Source: Oscillochloris sp. ZM17-4
GTDB lineage: Bacteria; Chloroflexota; Chloroflexia; Chloroflexales; Chloroflexaceae
Direction: 5' to 3'
DNA length: 64,000 bases
Assembly (NCBI RefSeq): GCF_019599295.1
Contig: NZ_JAIEWN010000001.1
Span: 291,984 to 355,983 of the forward strand
Shown: one piece after another, positions 46,754 to 53,756 of the stretch
Layout: every line of letters starts with the position of its first letter
Position numbering within the stretch: position 1 is the stretch's first letter
Position numbers and translations under genes: made by a program
The notes under the pieces: generated by a model
What the model saw: only the letters and a program-made list of their open reading frames with translations
Told to the model about the DNA's origin: nothing
Database searches by the model: none

Positions 46754-48271
46754 ATGCCCCCAAAACGCGGCCCGACCCTCTTCGACGCCCAGCGCGACGC
46801 GACTCTCCAGAGCCAGGCGCCCCTGGCCGCGCGCATGCGCCCGCGCAGCCTGGAGGAGTACGCCGGCCAGCAGCACATCGTCGGCGAGGGCCGCCTGCTG
46901 CGCCGGGCCATCGCCGGCGACAAGCTCTTCTCGATCATCCTCTGGGGGCCGCCCGGCAGCGGGAAGACGACCCTGGCCCAGATCATCGCCAGCGGCACCA
47001 ACGCCCACTTCGAGCAGGTGAGCGCCGTCAGCGCCGGCGTGGCCGACCTGCGCAAGGTGATCCAGGAGGCCAAAGATCGCCTGGGCATGTTCCAGCAGCG
47101 CACGGTGCTCTTCATCGACGAGATCCACCGCTTCAACAAGGCCCAGCAGGACGCGGTGCTGCCCTATGTCGAGGACGGCACGGTGATTCTGATCGGCGCC
47201 ACCACCGAGAACCCCTCGTTTGAAGTCAACGGCGCCCTGCTCTCGCGCTCCCGCGTCTTCACCCTGGAGGCCCTGAGCGATGAGGATGTCGGCCAGCTAG
47301 TGGACCGGGCGCTGGCCGACGGCGAGCGCGGCCTGGCCGGCTACAGCCCCATGCTCGCCGCCGACGCCCGCGGCTACCTGGTGAATATGGCCAACGGCGA
47401 CGCGCGCACCGCGCTCAACGCCCTTGAGGCGGCCGTCATGGCCAAGGCGCCCAGCATCGGCGAGAAGCGCCTGATCACCCTCGACGACATCCGCGACGCG
47501 CTGCAGGGCCGGGCCACCCGCTACGATAGGAACGGCGAGCTGCACTACGACGCGATCTCGGCCCTGCACAAGAGCGTCCGCGACAGCGACCCCGACGGGG
47601 CGCTCTACTGGCTCGGCCGCATGCTCGATGGCGGCGAGGACGCGCTGTATATCGCCCGGCGCGTCGTGCGTATGGCCGTCGAGGATATCGGCCTGGCCGA
47701 CCCGCAGGCCCTCCCGCAGGTGATGGCGGCCCAGCAGGCCGTCCACTTCCTGGGCCAGCCCGAGGGCGAGCTGGCGTTGGCCCAGGCCGTCGTCTATCTC
47801 TGCCAGGCCCCGAAGAGCAACGCGGTCTACCGGGCCTACGGCGCGGCCCAGAAGGACGTGGCCGAGACGCGCAACGAGCCGGTGCCCCTGCACCTGCGCA
47901 ACGCGCCCACCCGCCTGATGAAGGGAATGGGATTCGGCAAGGGCTACGAGTACGCCCACGATCTAGCCGATGGCCGGTCGGAGCAGGCCCACCTGCCACC
48001 GAACCTGGAGGGCCGGATCTACTACGAGCCGACCGACCACGGCTTCGAGGCTCTGGTGCGCGAGCGTCTGGCGTGGCGCTCTGCGCGAAGCGCGCAGAGC
48101 GCCGAACAGAAAGCGCCGGCAGCGCCACAGGGCGGGCCGCCTGAGGGCGGTGCGCCAGACCAGCTCGCCCCCGGCGAGGAGCCGCAGCTGGCGCCCGACG
48201 ACATCCCGCCGCCGGATGGCGCGGGCGCCCCGCCGCCCGCGCGGCCGCGCAAAGGGCCGCGCAAGAGCTGA
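46754..48271 (+). CDS. rarA: Replication-associated recombination protein A (RarA/MgsA AAA ATPase)
   Basis: AAA+ clamp-loader-like ATPase acting at stalled replication forks. The N-terminal opening LAARMRPRSLEEYAGQQHIV (about residues 21-40) is diagnostic. Walker A is WGPPGSGKTT (about 63-72), Walker B is LFIDEIHRFNKAQQDA and sensor 1 is GATTENPSF; the C-terminal tetramerisation domain has KSVRDSDPDGALYWLGRML and NAVYRAYGAAQKD. The family core ends near residue 435. A further 70-residue Pro/Ala/Glu-rich tail follows, interrupted by a palindrome at 48,075-48,103. The start ATG is preceded by heptad repeats, so its ribosome-binding site is weak. Confidence 0.93.
   Translation: MPPKRGPTLFDAQRDATLQSQAPLAARMRPRSLEEYAGQQHIVGEGRLLRRAIAGDKLFSIILWGPPGSGKTTLAQIIASGTNAHFEQVSAVSAGVADLRKVIQEAKDRLGMFQQRTVLFIDEIHRFNKAQQDAVLPYVEDGTVILIGATTENPSFEVNGALLSRSRVFTLEALSDEDVGQLVDRALADGERGLAGYSPMLAADARGYLVNMANGDARTALNALEAAVMAKAPSIGEKRLITLDDIRDALQGRATRYDRNGELHYDAISALHKSVRDSDPDGALYWLGRMLDGGEDALYIARRVVRMAVEDIGLADPQALPQVMAAQQAVHFLGQPEGELALAQAVVYLCQAPKSNAVYRAYGAAQKDVAETRNEPVPLHLRNAPTRLMKGMGFGKGYEYAHDLADGRSEQAHLPPNLEGRIYYEPTDHGFEALVRERLAWRSARSAQSAEQKAPAAPQGGPPEGGAPDQLAPGEEPQLAPDDIPPPDGAGAPPPARPRKGPRKS
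48075..48103. repeat. In-frame 12-bp palindrome in the RarA tail
   Basis: Arms 48,075-48,086 and 48,092-48,103 are perfect complements and the centre contains GCGAAGC. It encodes part of a Ser/Arg-rich segment outside the RarA core. Confidence 0.75.
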
Positions 48272-48273
48272 GT

Positions 48274-48293
48274 GGCAATAGCGCAGAAGGCGC
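48274..48293. mobile_element. Single end of a TACCGCAGAAG-family element
   Basis: GCAATAGCGCAGAAGG, just past the rarA stop, matches one end of the MITE-like copies. No matching second end is seen nearby, so this is probably a remnant. Confidence 0.45.
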
Positions 48294-48340
48294 GCACAAA
48301 AAACTGATGGTGCAGCATGTGCCTGCTGGACAATTGCGGG

Positions 48341-48610
48341 CTACTTGACGACCTTCTCGCCGGTGTAGGGGTCGTACTGCCACTCGCCGGTCTGGTCGAT
48401 AATCTGGTTCGCCTGGGTGGGCTGCGCGGCGCCCTGCTCGGGCATCACCACCCACAGGATGACGTAGATCAGCGGGCTGAGGCCGCTGAGCACGGCCAGC
48501 ACGAACACCAGGCGCACGAGGGTGCTGTCGACGCCGAAGTAGCGGGCCAGGCCGCCGCAGACGCCGCCGAGCATGCGGTCGCTCTGGCTGCGGGAAAGCT
48601 GGTTGCTCAT
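48341..48610 (-). CDS. PspC-domain membrane protein
   Basis: Small stress-response-type protein of 89 residues. The PspC domain opens LSRSQSDRMLGGVCGGLARY (about residues 4-23) and ends with a membrane segment (LVFVLAVLSGLSPLIYVILW). A short hydrophilic tail ends EWQYDPYTGEKVVK. PspC proteins help monitor membrane integrity. The ATG at 48,610 follows AAGGAG by 8 nt; longer frames run through heptad repeats. No pspA is adjacent. Confidence 0.9.
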   Translation of the reverse strand: MSNQLSRSQSDRMLGGVCGGLARYFGVDSTLVRLVFVLAVLSGLSPLIYVILWVVMPEQGAAQPTQANQIIDQTGEWQYDPYTGEKVVK

Positions 48611-48703
48611 GGTGTGTCTCCTTATCTGTGCGCCGCGCCACCTGCGCGGCGTTGTTCGTTCCCTGCCCATACGACGACGACGCCCGCCGAATGTTGCGCC
48701 CCC

Positions 48704-48767
48704 TGATGCATGATGCGTGATGCGTGATCGGCACAGACGGATCACCGATCACGGATCACGCATCACC
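48704..48767. repeat. GATGCGT heptad repeats in inverted arms (second locus)
   Basis: Left arm 48,704-48,731 holds GATGCGT-type units; right arm 48,739-48,767 holds ATCACGC-type units. It is the same family as 22,133-22,190 and lies in divergent space between the PspC and methylase genes. Confidence 0.88.
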
Positions 48768-48848
48768 GTAAACCAGAGTGTAAGCCATGCTGTAGCCTGT
48801 TTTATCTAGAACATGGCTTAGATCTGGCATGAAATCGCCGCCAGGGCA

Positions 48849-48877
48849 TACACAAGCTCCAACTTTTGCGCTACAAT
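48849..48877 (+). promoter_or_regulatory. Predicted promoter of the DNA methylase gene
   Basis: TACACA (48,849-48,854), a 17-bp spacer and TACAAT (48,872-48,877) fit a sigma-70-type promoter, about 43 bp before the start codon. Confidence 0.45.
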
Positions 48878-48919
48878 AGGAGCAGATCCACCTGGAGCGC
48901 AAGAGGAGCACGGAGACCC

Positions 48920-50062
48920 ATGGCGATCGCCAAGCTGCCCACGCTCGCGCCGCCCGATCTTGCGGGCGCGCCCGAGGCCCCGCCGGCCGAGCCCGCCGAT
49001 GTGACGCTGCGGCTGCGCCGCGACCTGCTGGTAGAGTGTCTCGCTGCGCTGACCGACGCCCCCACCGTCGCCGCGCTGCGCCAGAGTCTCGGCGCCCTGC
49101 GCGACCGGCTAGGCGAGCTGGGCGACCCGATCTACGCCGGGCGCGAGGCGGAGCAGGTGCGCTTCTCGGCGGCCTACCTGGAGGGCGAGTTCGCCCAGAT
49201 CGGCGGCGCCCTGACGATCGAGCGGGCGCGCTACTACGTCGACCGGCTGCGGCGGGCCGCCGCCGTCGAGCGCACCGGGGCGATCAACGAGATCAACCTG
49301 AACCGCTGGAAGGAGTACGACGACATCCTCACCGACAGCCTGTGGATGATCGACCGCCGCGACAGCAGCGGCGTCCACACGGCCGGCTACTGGGGCAACT
49401 TCATCCCGCAGATCCCCAACCAGCTCATGCGCCGCTACACCCGCCGGGGCGACTGGGTGATCGACCCCTTCGCCGGCTCGGGCACCACGCTGATCGAGGG
49501 GCAGCGCCTTGGCCGCAACACCCTCGGCGTCGACCTCCAGCCGCAGATGGTTGAGCACGCCCGCGCACTCGTCGCCGCCGAGCCCAACCGCCACGGCGCG
49601 ATCTCTCAGGTTGTGGCCGGCGACAGCACCTCCACCGACTTCCGCGCGCTGCTGGCCTCCCAGGGCGCCCGCAGCGCCCAGCTGGCAATCCTGCACCCGC
49701 CCTACCACGACATCATCCGCTTCAGCGACGACCCGCGCGACCTCTCGAACTCGCCGTCGATCGATGAGTTCCTGCACCTCATGGGCCGCGTCGTGGAGAA
49801 CATCGCCCCGGCCCTCGACCGTGGGCGCTACCTGGCCCTCGTCATCGGCGATAAGTACGCCAGGGGCGAGTGGTTCCCCATGGGATTTCAGACCATGAGC
49901 GAGGTGCAGGAGCGCGGCTTTCTGCTCAAGAGCATCGTGGTGAAGAACATCGACGGCACCGCCGGCAAGCGCAGCCAGAAGGAGCTCTGGCGCTACCGCG
50001 CCCTCGCCGGCGGCTTCTATGTCTTCAAGCACGAGTACATGTTCCTCTTCAAGAAGCGGTAG
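48920..50062 (+). CDS. Orphan DNA methyltransferase, beta-class N4/N6-type
   Basis: SAM-dependent amino-methyltransferase. An N-terminal helical region (about residues 1-120) of unknown family precedes the catalytic domain. Motif I is WVIDPFAGSGTTLIEG (about 177-192), next NTLGVDLQP. The catalytic motif IV is ILHPPYHD, with His where D, N or S is usual. The short target region is followed by LALVIGDKYARG. No nuclease gene is linked, so it is a solitary methylase or a member of the related RNA-methylase-like group. Start ATG 48,920. The stop codon TAG lies at the edge of a palindrome shared with the sirtuin gene. Confidence 0.8.
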   Translation: MAIAKLPTLAPPDLAGAPEAPPAEPADVTLRLRRDLLVECLAALTDAPTVAALRQSLGALRDRLGELGDPIYAGREAEQVRFSAAYLEGEFAQIGGALTIERARYYVDRLRRAAAVERTGAINEINLNRWKEYDDILTDSLWMIDRRDSSGVHTAGYWGNFIPQIPNQLMRRYTRRGDWVIDPFAGSGTTLIEGQRLGRNTLGVDLQPQMVEHARALVAAEPNRHGAISQVVAGDSTSTDFRALLASQGARSAQLAILHPPYHDIIRFSDDPRDLSNSPSIDEFLHLMGRVVENIAPALDRGRYLALVIGDKYARGEWFPMGFQTMSEVQERGFLLKSIVVKNIDGTAGKRSQKELWRYRALAGGFYVFKHEYMFLFKKR

Positions 50063-50095
50063 GGCACAGCAGCGCGGCGCTGCTGCGCCCTTACG
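50058..50095. terminator. Imperfect palindrome supplying stop codons of two convergent genes
   Basis: GGTAGGGCACAGCAGCGC faces GCGCTGCTGCGCCCTTACGG. The left end supplies the TAG of the methylase gene and the right end the TAA of the sirtuin gene. The core is nearly identical to the palindrome at 33,416-33,452. Confidence 0.8.
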
Positions 50096-50852
50096 GCGGT
50101 GTGTCATCCCAGGCGGCGCGCAGCAGCGCCGGCAGCAGCTCGCCGGAGCGCGCGTTGAGCGTGTAGAGCGGCGGGCGGGCGGCGGTGGTCACGTCCAGGT
50201 TGATCACCGCCACGGTGGCCCCGGCCTGCATGGCCGCGCGCGGCAGCGAGGCGGCCGGCTCCACCAGGCCCGAGGTGCCGATCGAGAGGAAGAGGTCGCA
50301 GCTGCGGGCGGCCGCCCACGCCGCCGCCATGGCCGCCTCCGGCAGCAGCTCGCCGAACCAGACCACATCGGGGCGCAGGTGGGCGCCGCAGCGCGGGCAG
50401 CGCGGCGGCAGCTCGCCGCCGGACTCGTCCCACTGCTCGACCACGCCCCCCTCCTCCGCGCACACCACCCGCCCGATATTCCCGTGCAGCTCGATCACGG
50501 CCTCGCTGCCGGCGCGCTGGTGCAGCCCGTCCACATTCTGGGTGATCAGGGTCAGCTGCGGCACATAGCGCGCAAGCTCGGCCAGGGCCAGGTGGCCGGG
50601 GTTGGGCGCGGCCTGGGCCACCAGCTCGCGGCGCCAGGCGTACCACTCCCAGACGCGCCGAGGGTTGCGGCGGAAGCCCGCCGGCGAGGCCAGATCCTCG
50701 GGGCTGAAGCTCGCCCACAGCCCCGTCTGCGCGTCGCGGAAGGTCGGGATGCCGCTCTCCGCCGAGACCCCCGCCCCCGTCAGCACGGCCACGTGGCGGG
50801 CGCGCCGCAGCGCCGCCACCAGGCCAGGGTCGATCAAGAGATCCGCGCTCAT
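50091..50852 (-). CDS. NAD-dependent protein deacylase (sirtuin, CobB/class III-like)
   Basis: Removes acyl groups from lysines using NAD. NAD-binding motif VLTGAGVSAESGIPTFRD (about residues 24-41), catalytic His in IELHGNIG, QNVDGLHQRAG, zinc site with RVVC and CPRC, and LRPDVVWFGE as in CobB. The WYAWRREL segment carries the Y-xx-R pair that binds acidic acyl groups in class III sirtuins, so desuccinylase/demalonylase activity is plausible in addition to deacetylation. The start ATG overlaps the upstream phosphatase gene by 4 bp (ATGA). Confidence 0.92.
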   Translation of the reverse strand: MSADLLIDPGLVAALRRARHVAVLTGAGVSAESGIPTFRDAQTGLWASFSPEDLASPAGFRRNPRRVWEWYAWRRELVAQAAPNPGHLALAELARYVPQLTLITQNVDGLHQRAGSEAVIELHGNIGRVVCAEEGGVVEQWDESGGELPPRCPRCGAHLRPDVVWFGELLPEAAMAAAWAAARSCDLFLSIGTSGLVEPAASLPRAAMQAGATVAVINLDVTTAARPPLYTLNARSGELLPALLRAAWDDTPP

Positions 50853-51367
50853 GGCGTTGGCTTGAAGATGAGCTCGAAGCGCAGCTGCTGCGCGTCGAGG
50901 CGCTGGACATGCCAGATCCCGCAGGTCGGCGCGGCGTTGCCGCCGGGGTAGTTGTGCTTCGTCAGGTCGATCTTCTCCTTGCTCAGCTCCAGCAGGGCGG
51001 CGCGGATCGGCGAGCCGTGGGAGACGAAGGCCACCCGCTGCTGCGGCGAGTCGGCGGCGGCGGACAGCAGATCGCGCACCCGCCCGCGCACCGTGTCGAA
51101 GGTCTCGCCCGGCCCGTGCTCCTGGAGCAGCGTCGTGAAGGTCGCCGGCAGGCCGAGGACATCGATGATCACCTCGGCCGTCTGCGTGGTGCGGGCGAAG
51201 GGCGAGACGAACAGCTGCTCCACGCCCTTGTCGGCCAGGAAGGCGGCCGCCTGTCGCGCCTCGGCCCGCCCGCGCTCCGAGAGGTCCGGCCCGGGCGGCG
51301 TGTTGTAGGGGATGGCCGGGTTCTGCGCCGGCGTGCCGTGCCGGATGAGGTAGATATCGCTGAGCAA
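50849..51367 (-). CDS. Histidine phosphatase family protein (phosphoglycerate-mutase-like)
   Basis: Phosphohistidine-intermediate phosphatase. IYLIRHGTPAQN holds the RHG catalytic motif (His about residue 10), and DLSERGRAEARQAA, FVSPFARTTQTAEVI and the second His in AFVSHGSPIRA are typical. The start is TTG at 51,367, about 6 nt after AAGGAG; an ATG nearby is out of frame. Length is 172. Its stop overlaps the sirtuin start as ATGA, so the two are coupled. Substrate unknown (small phosphate ester or phosphoprotein). Confidence 0.87.
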   Translation of the reverse strand: MLSDIYLIRHGTPAQNPAIPYNTPPGPDLSERGRAEARQAAAFLADKGVEQLFVSPFARTTQTAEVIIDVLGLPATFTTLLQEHGPGETFDTVRGRVRDLLSAAADSPQQRVAFVSHGSPIRAALLELSKEKIDLTKHNYPGGNAAPTCGIWHVQRLDAQQLRFELIFKPTP

Positions 51368-51390
51368 GCATCACTCCTTAGTATAGACAA

Positions 51391-51424
51391 GATTGCAGAT
51401 TGTAGATTGCAGATTGCAGATTTG
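51391..51424 (+). repeat. GATTGCA heptad array, one-armed
   Basis: Four tandem GATTGCA/GATTGTA units lie just upstream of the histidine phosphatase gene. No facing arm is present. Confidence 0.8.
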
Positions 51425-51478
51425 GTGTAGTAGAACGCCATTCACGGTATCAAAGTGTAAAGCAACCCGAAACCTTGT

Positions 51479-51521
51479 CATAGCTAGGGATTGCTGGCTT
51501 CGCCAGCAATCCCTAGCTATG
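51479..51521. repeat. 20-bp perfect palindrome with GCTTCGC cap
   Basis: Arms 51,479-51,498 and 51,502-51,521 match perfectly around TTC. It lies in the divergent space between phosphatase and ArsA-like genes. Confidence 0.88.
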
Positions 51522-51567
51522 AAGGTACCACGTCCCCGTGCCGCGTGTCAACGGCGGGCGGCCCCGA

Positions 51568-51596
51568 TTGACGCGCCGCAGCGCAACATTTACAAT
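51568..51596 (+). promoter_or_regulatory. Sigma-70-like promoter of the ArsA/GET3 ATPase gene
   Basis: TTGACG (51,568-51,573), a 17-bp spacer and TACAAT (51,591-51,596). The predicted leader is about 65 nt. This is the best -35/-10 pair I see in the window. Confidence 0.65.
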
Positions 51597-51668
51597 GCAG
51601 GCTACGTCGATTCTAGGAGTCTGTACTGGGGGCACGCGCCCCTCGCGCAATTAATTAAGGACGGAGCG

Positions 51669-52847
51669 ATGCGCCTCATACTCTATCTTGGCAAGGGCGG
51701 TGTTGGTAAGACGACGACGGCGGCCGCCACGGCGGTGCGCGCCGCCGAGCTGGGCTACCGCACGCTGGTGGTGAGCACCGATGTGGCCCACAGCCTCGCC
51801 GACGCCCTCGATGCGCCCCTCGGGTCGCTGCCCACCCAGCTCTCCGATAGGCTCTGGGGCCAGGAGATCAATGTGCTGGACGAGGTGCGCGAGCACTGGG
51901 GCCAGCTGCGCAGCTACCTCTCGACCCTGCTGCGCCGCCGCGGCGTCGATGAGGTCGCCGCCGAGGAGCTGGCGATCATCCCCGGCATGGAGGAGGTGGT
52001 CAGCCTGCTGCACATCCGCCGCCAGGCCAGGGACGGCAACTTCGACGCCGTGATCGTTGACGCCGCCCCCACCGGCGAGACGGTGCGCCTGCTCACTATG
52101 CCCGAGACCTTCCAGTGGTACGCGGCCCGCGTGATGGACTGGGAGCCGACGACGATGAAGGCCGCCCGGCCCCTGGTCAAGGCGCTCATCCCCGCCACCG
52201 ATATGTTCGAGACGATCGAGCGGCTCACCAAGGGCGTCGAGGCCCTGCGCGACACGCTGACCGACGCCAGCGTCAGCTCCTACCGCCTCGTGGTCAACCC
52301 CGAGCGCATGGTGATCAAGGAGGCCCAGCGCGCCGCCACTTACCTGGCCCTCTTCGGCTACCCGGTGGACGGCGTGGTGCTCAACCGGGTGCTGCCCGTC
52401 GAGGCGGCCGAGGGCGAGTTCATGAAGGAGCTGGCCCGCATCCAGCAGGGCTACCGCCAGCAGGTCTACGACATCTTCCAGCCCCTACCGATCTGGGAGG
52501 GGCCGCACTACGCCCGCGACCTCGCCGGGATCGCGGATCTCTCTATGGTCGGCGCGAAGCTCTTCGGCGACACCGACCCGGTCAAGGTGCAGTTCACCGG
52601 GAAGACCCAGGAGATCATCCGCGACGGCAACGAGTATGTGATGAAGCTGCCGCTGCCCCACGTCGAGATCGGCAAGGTGCAGATGGTCAAGCGCGGCGAC
52701 GAGCTGTTCATCGAGATCGGCAACTTCCGCCGCGACATGATCCTGCCGACCACGCTGGCCGAGCGCCCGGCCACGCGGGCGGTCTTCCGCAACGGCGTGC
52801 TTGAGGTGCGCTTCGGCGAGCCCGAGGCTCTGCCGCTAGAGGCGTGA
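51669..52847 (+). CDS. ArsA/GET3-type ATPase with C-terminal HSP20-like domain
   Basis: Deviant-Walker-A P-loop ATPase of the arsenite-pump/tail-anchored-protein-targeting group. MRLILYLGKGGVGKTTTAAA holds the signature Lys (KGGVGKTT, about residues 9-16). Switch I is STDVAHSLAD and switch II is VDAAPTGETVRLL. The last 85 residues (EYVMKLPLPHVEIGKVQMVK to GVLEVRFG) form an HSP20/alpha-crystallin-like domain. No Cys pair for arsenite is evident and no arsB or arsR is nearby. A chaperone or membrane-protein-targeting role is therefore more likely than arsenite export. ATG at 51,669. Confidence 0.9.
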   Translation: MRLILYLGKGGVGKTTTAAATAVRAAELGYRTLVVSTDVAHSLADALDAPLGSLPTQLSDRLWGQEINVLDEVREHWGQLRSYLSTLLRRRGVDEVAAEELAIIPGMEEVVSLLHIRRQARDGNFDAVIVDAAPTGETVRLLTMPETFQWYAARVMDWEPTTMKAARPLVKALIPATDMFETIERLTKGVEALRDTLTDASVSSYRLVVNPERMVIKEAQRAATYLALFGYPVDGVVLNRVLPVEAAEGEFMKELARIQQGYRQQVYDIFQPLPIWEGPHYARDLAGIADLSMVGAKLFGDTDPVKVQFTGKTQEIIRDGNEYVMKLPLPHVEIGKVQMVKRGDELFIEIGNFRRDMILPTTLAERPATRAVFRNGVLEVRFGEPEALPLEA

Positions 52848-52852
52848 CCCGA

Positions 52853-53056
52853 GTGTAGGGCCGAAGCAGTCGCCTGGGATGCCTACGGTTATAGGATGAT
52901 CCATCCGGGGCGGCATGTGTAGGGCCGAAGCAGTCGCCTGGGATGCCTACGGTTATAGGATGATCCATCCGGGGCGACATGTGTAGGGCCGAAGCAGTCG
53001 CCTGGGATGCCTACGGTTATAGGATGATCCATCCGGGGCGACTGCTTCGGCCCTAC
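52853..53056. repeat. Three direct 64-bp repeats closed by an inverted arm
   Basis: Units begin at 52,853, 52,917 and 52,981, each starting GTGTAGGGCCGAAGCAGTCG and differing at one base (GGCAT or GACAT). After the third, the sequence continues GCGACTGCTTCGGCCCTAC (53,038-53,056), which is the inverse of the unit start. There are no variable spacers, so this is not a CRISPR. The array abuts the chimeric pseudogene. Confidence 0.92.
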
Positions 53057-53080
53057 GTTATATCGAAAGGCAACGACGCC

Positions 53081-53715
53081 ATGAGCAAGATCGCCCTGAT
53101 CGGCGTGCCGATCGACCTGGGCGCCGGCCGGCGCGGCGTGGGGCCTGTGACGTGGCGGTGAATAGCGCCGGCCCCTGGGCCGGCGCGGTGGCCGCCCTGG
53201 CCGGGCTCAACGTCCCGGTGATGCCCTACCGGCGCAATATCTATATGACCACGCCCTTCCCCCAGATCCCGCGGCCGATGCCCTTCACCTTCGATGTCGG
53301 CAGCGGCTTCTACATGCGGCCCGAGGGGGCCAGCATCCTGATGGGCGAGGCGAACCCCGCCGAGCCCAGCAGCTACACCACGACGGTGGACTGGGAGTGG
53401 CTCGATACGGTGCTGGAGCACGGGCTGGCCCGCTTCCCCATCCTAGAGCAGGCCGGCCTGGCCGAGCAGCAGTGCTGGGCCGGGCTCTACGAGGTCACGC
53501 CCGACCACAACCCCATCCTGGGCAGCAACCCGGCCCTGGCGGGCTACGTGGACGCCAGCGGCTTCAGCGGCCACGGGATCATGCACGCCCCGGGCTGCGG
53601 CCTGCTGATCGCCGAGGAGATCCTCGACGGCCGCGCCCATACGATCAACATCGATGAGCTGCGGATCGACCGCTTCGCCAACGGCCCGACCCACGCGGAG
53701 CGCAATGTCTTTTAG
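53081..53715 (+). pseudogene. Chimeric remnant: arginase 5' end joined to FAD-dependent oxidoreductase 3' end
   Basis: From the ATG at 53,081 the frame encodes MSKIALIGVPIDLGAGRRGV, the characteristic arginase N-terminus, but stops at a TGA (53,159-53,161) after 26 codons. In another frame, from about 53,149, the sequence becomes VNSAGPWAGAVAALAGLNVP, the C-terminal half of a DAO-type FAD oxidoreductase (glycine/sarcosine-oxidase-like). That part runs to 53,715 with YEVTPDHNPILGSNP, SGFSGHGIMHAPG and a normal end. A deletion at about 53,140-53,150 appears to have fused two once-separate genes, removing the arginase metal site and the FAD-binding half. The GTG at 53,152 could allow translation of 187 residues, but not as a working enzyme. 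Confidence 0.85.
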
Positions 53716-53756
53716 GCGAGGCTGTGTGGGCCGGGCCATCAGGCTCTGTGAAAACA

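Noticed and set aside
52853-53056. CRISPR array
   Set aside because: Only three units, essentially identical along their whole length, with no variable spacers and no cas genes in the window.
53081-53161. Functional arginase gene
   Set aside because: Only the first 20-odd residues are present; metal-binding and catalytic parts are missing and the frame stops after 26 codons.
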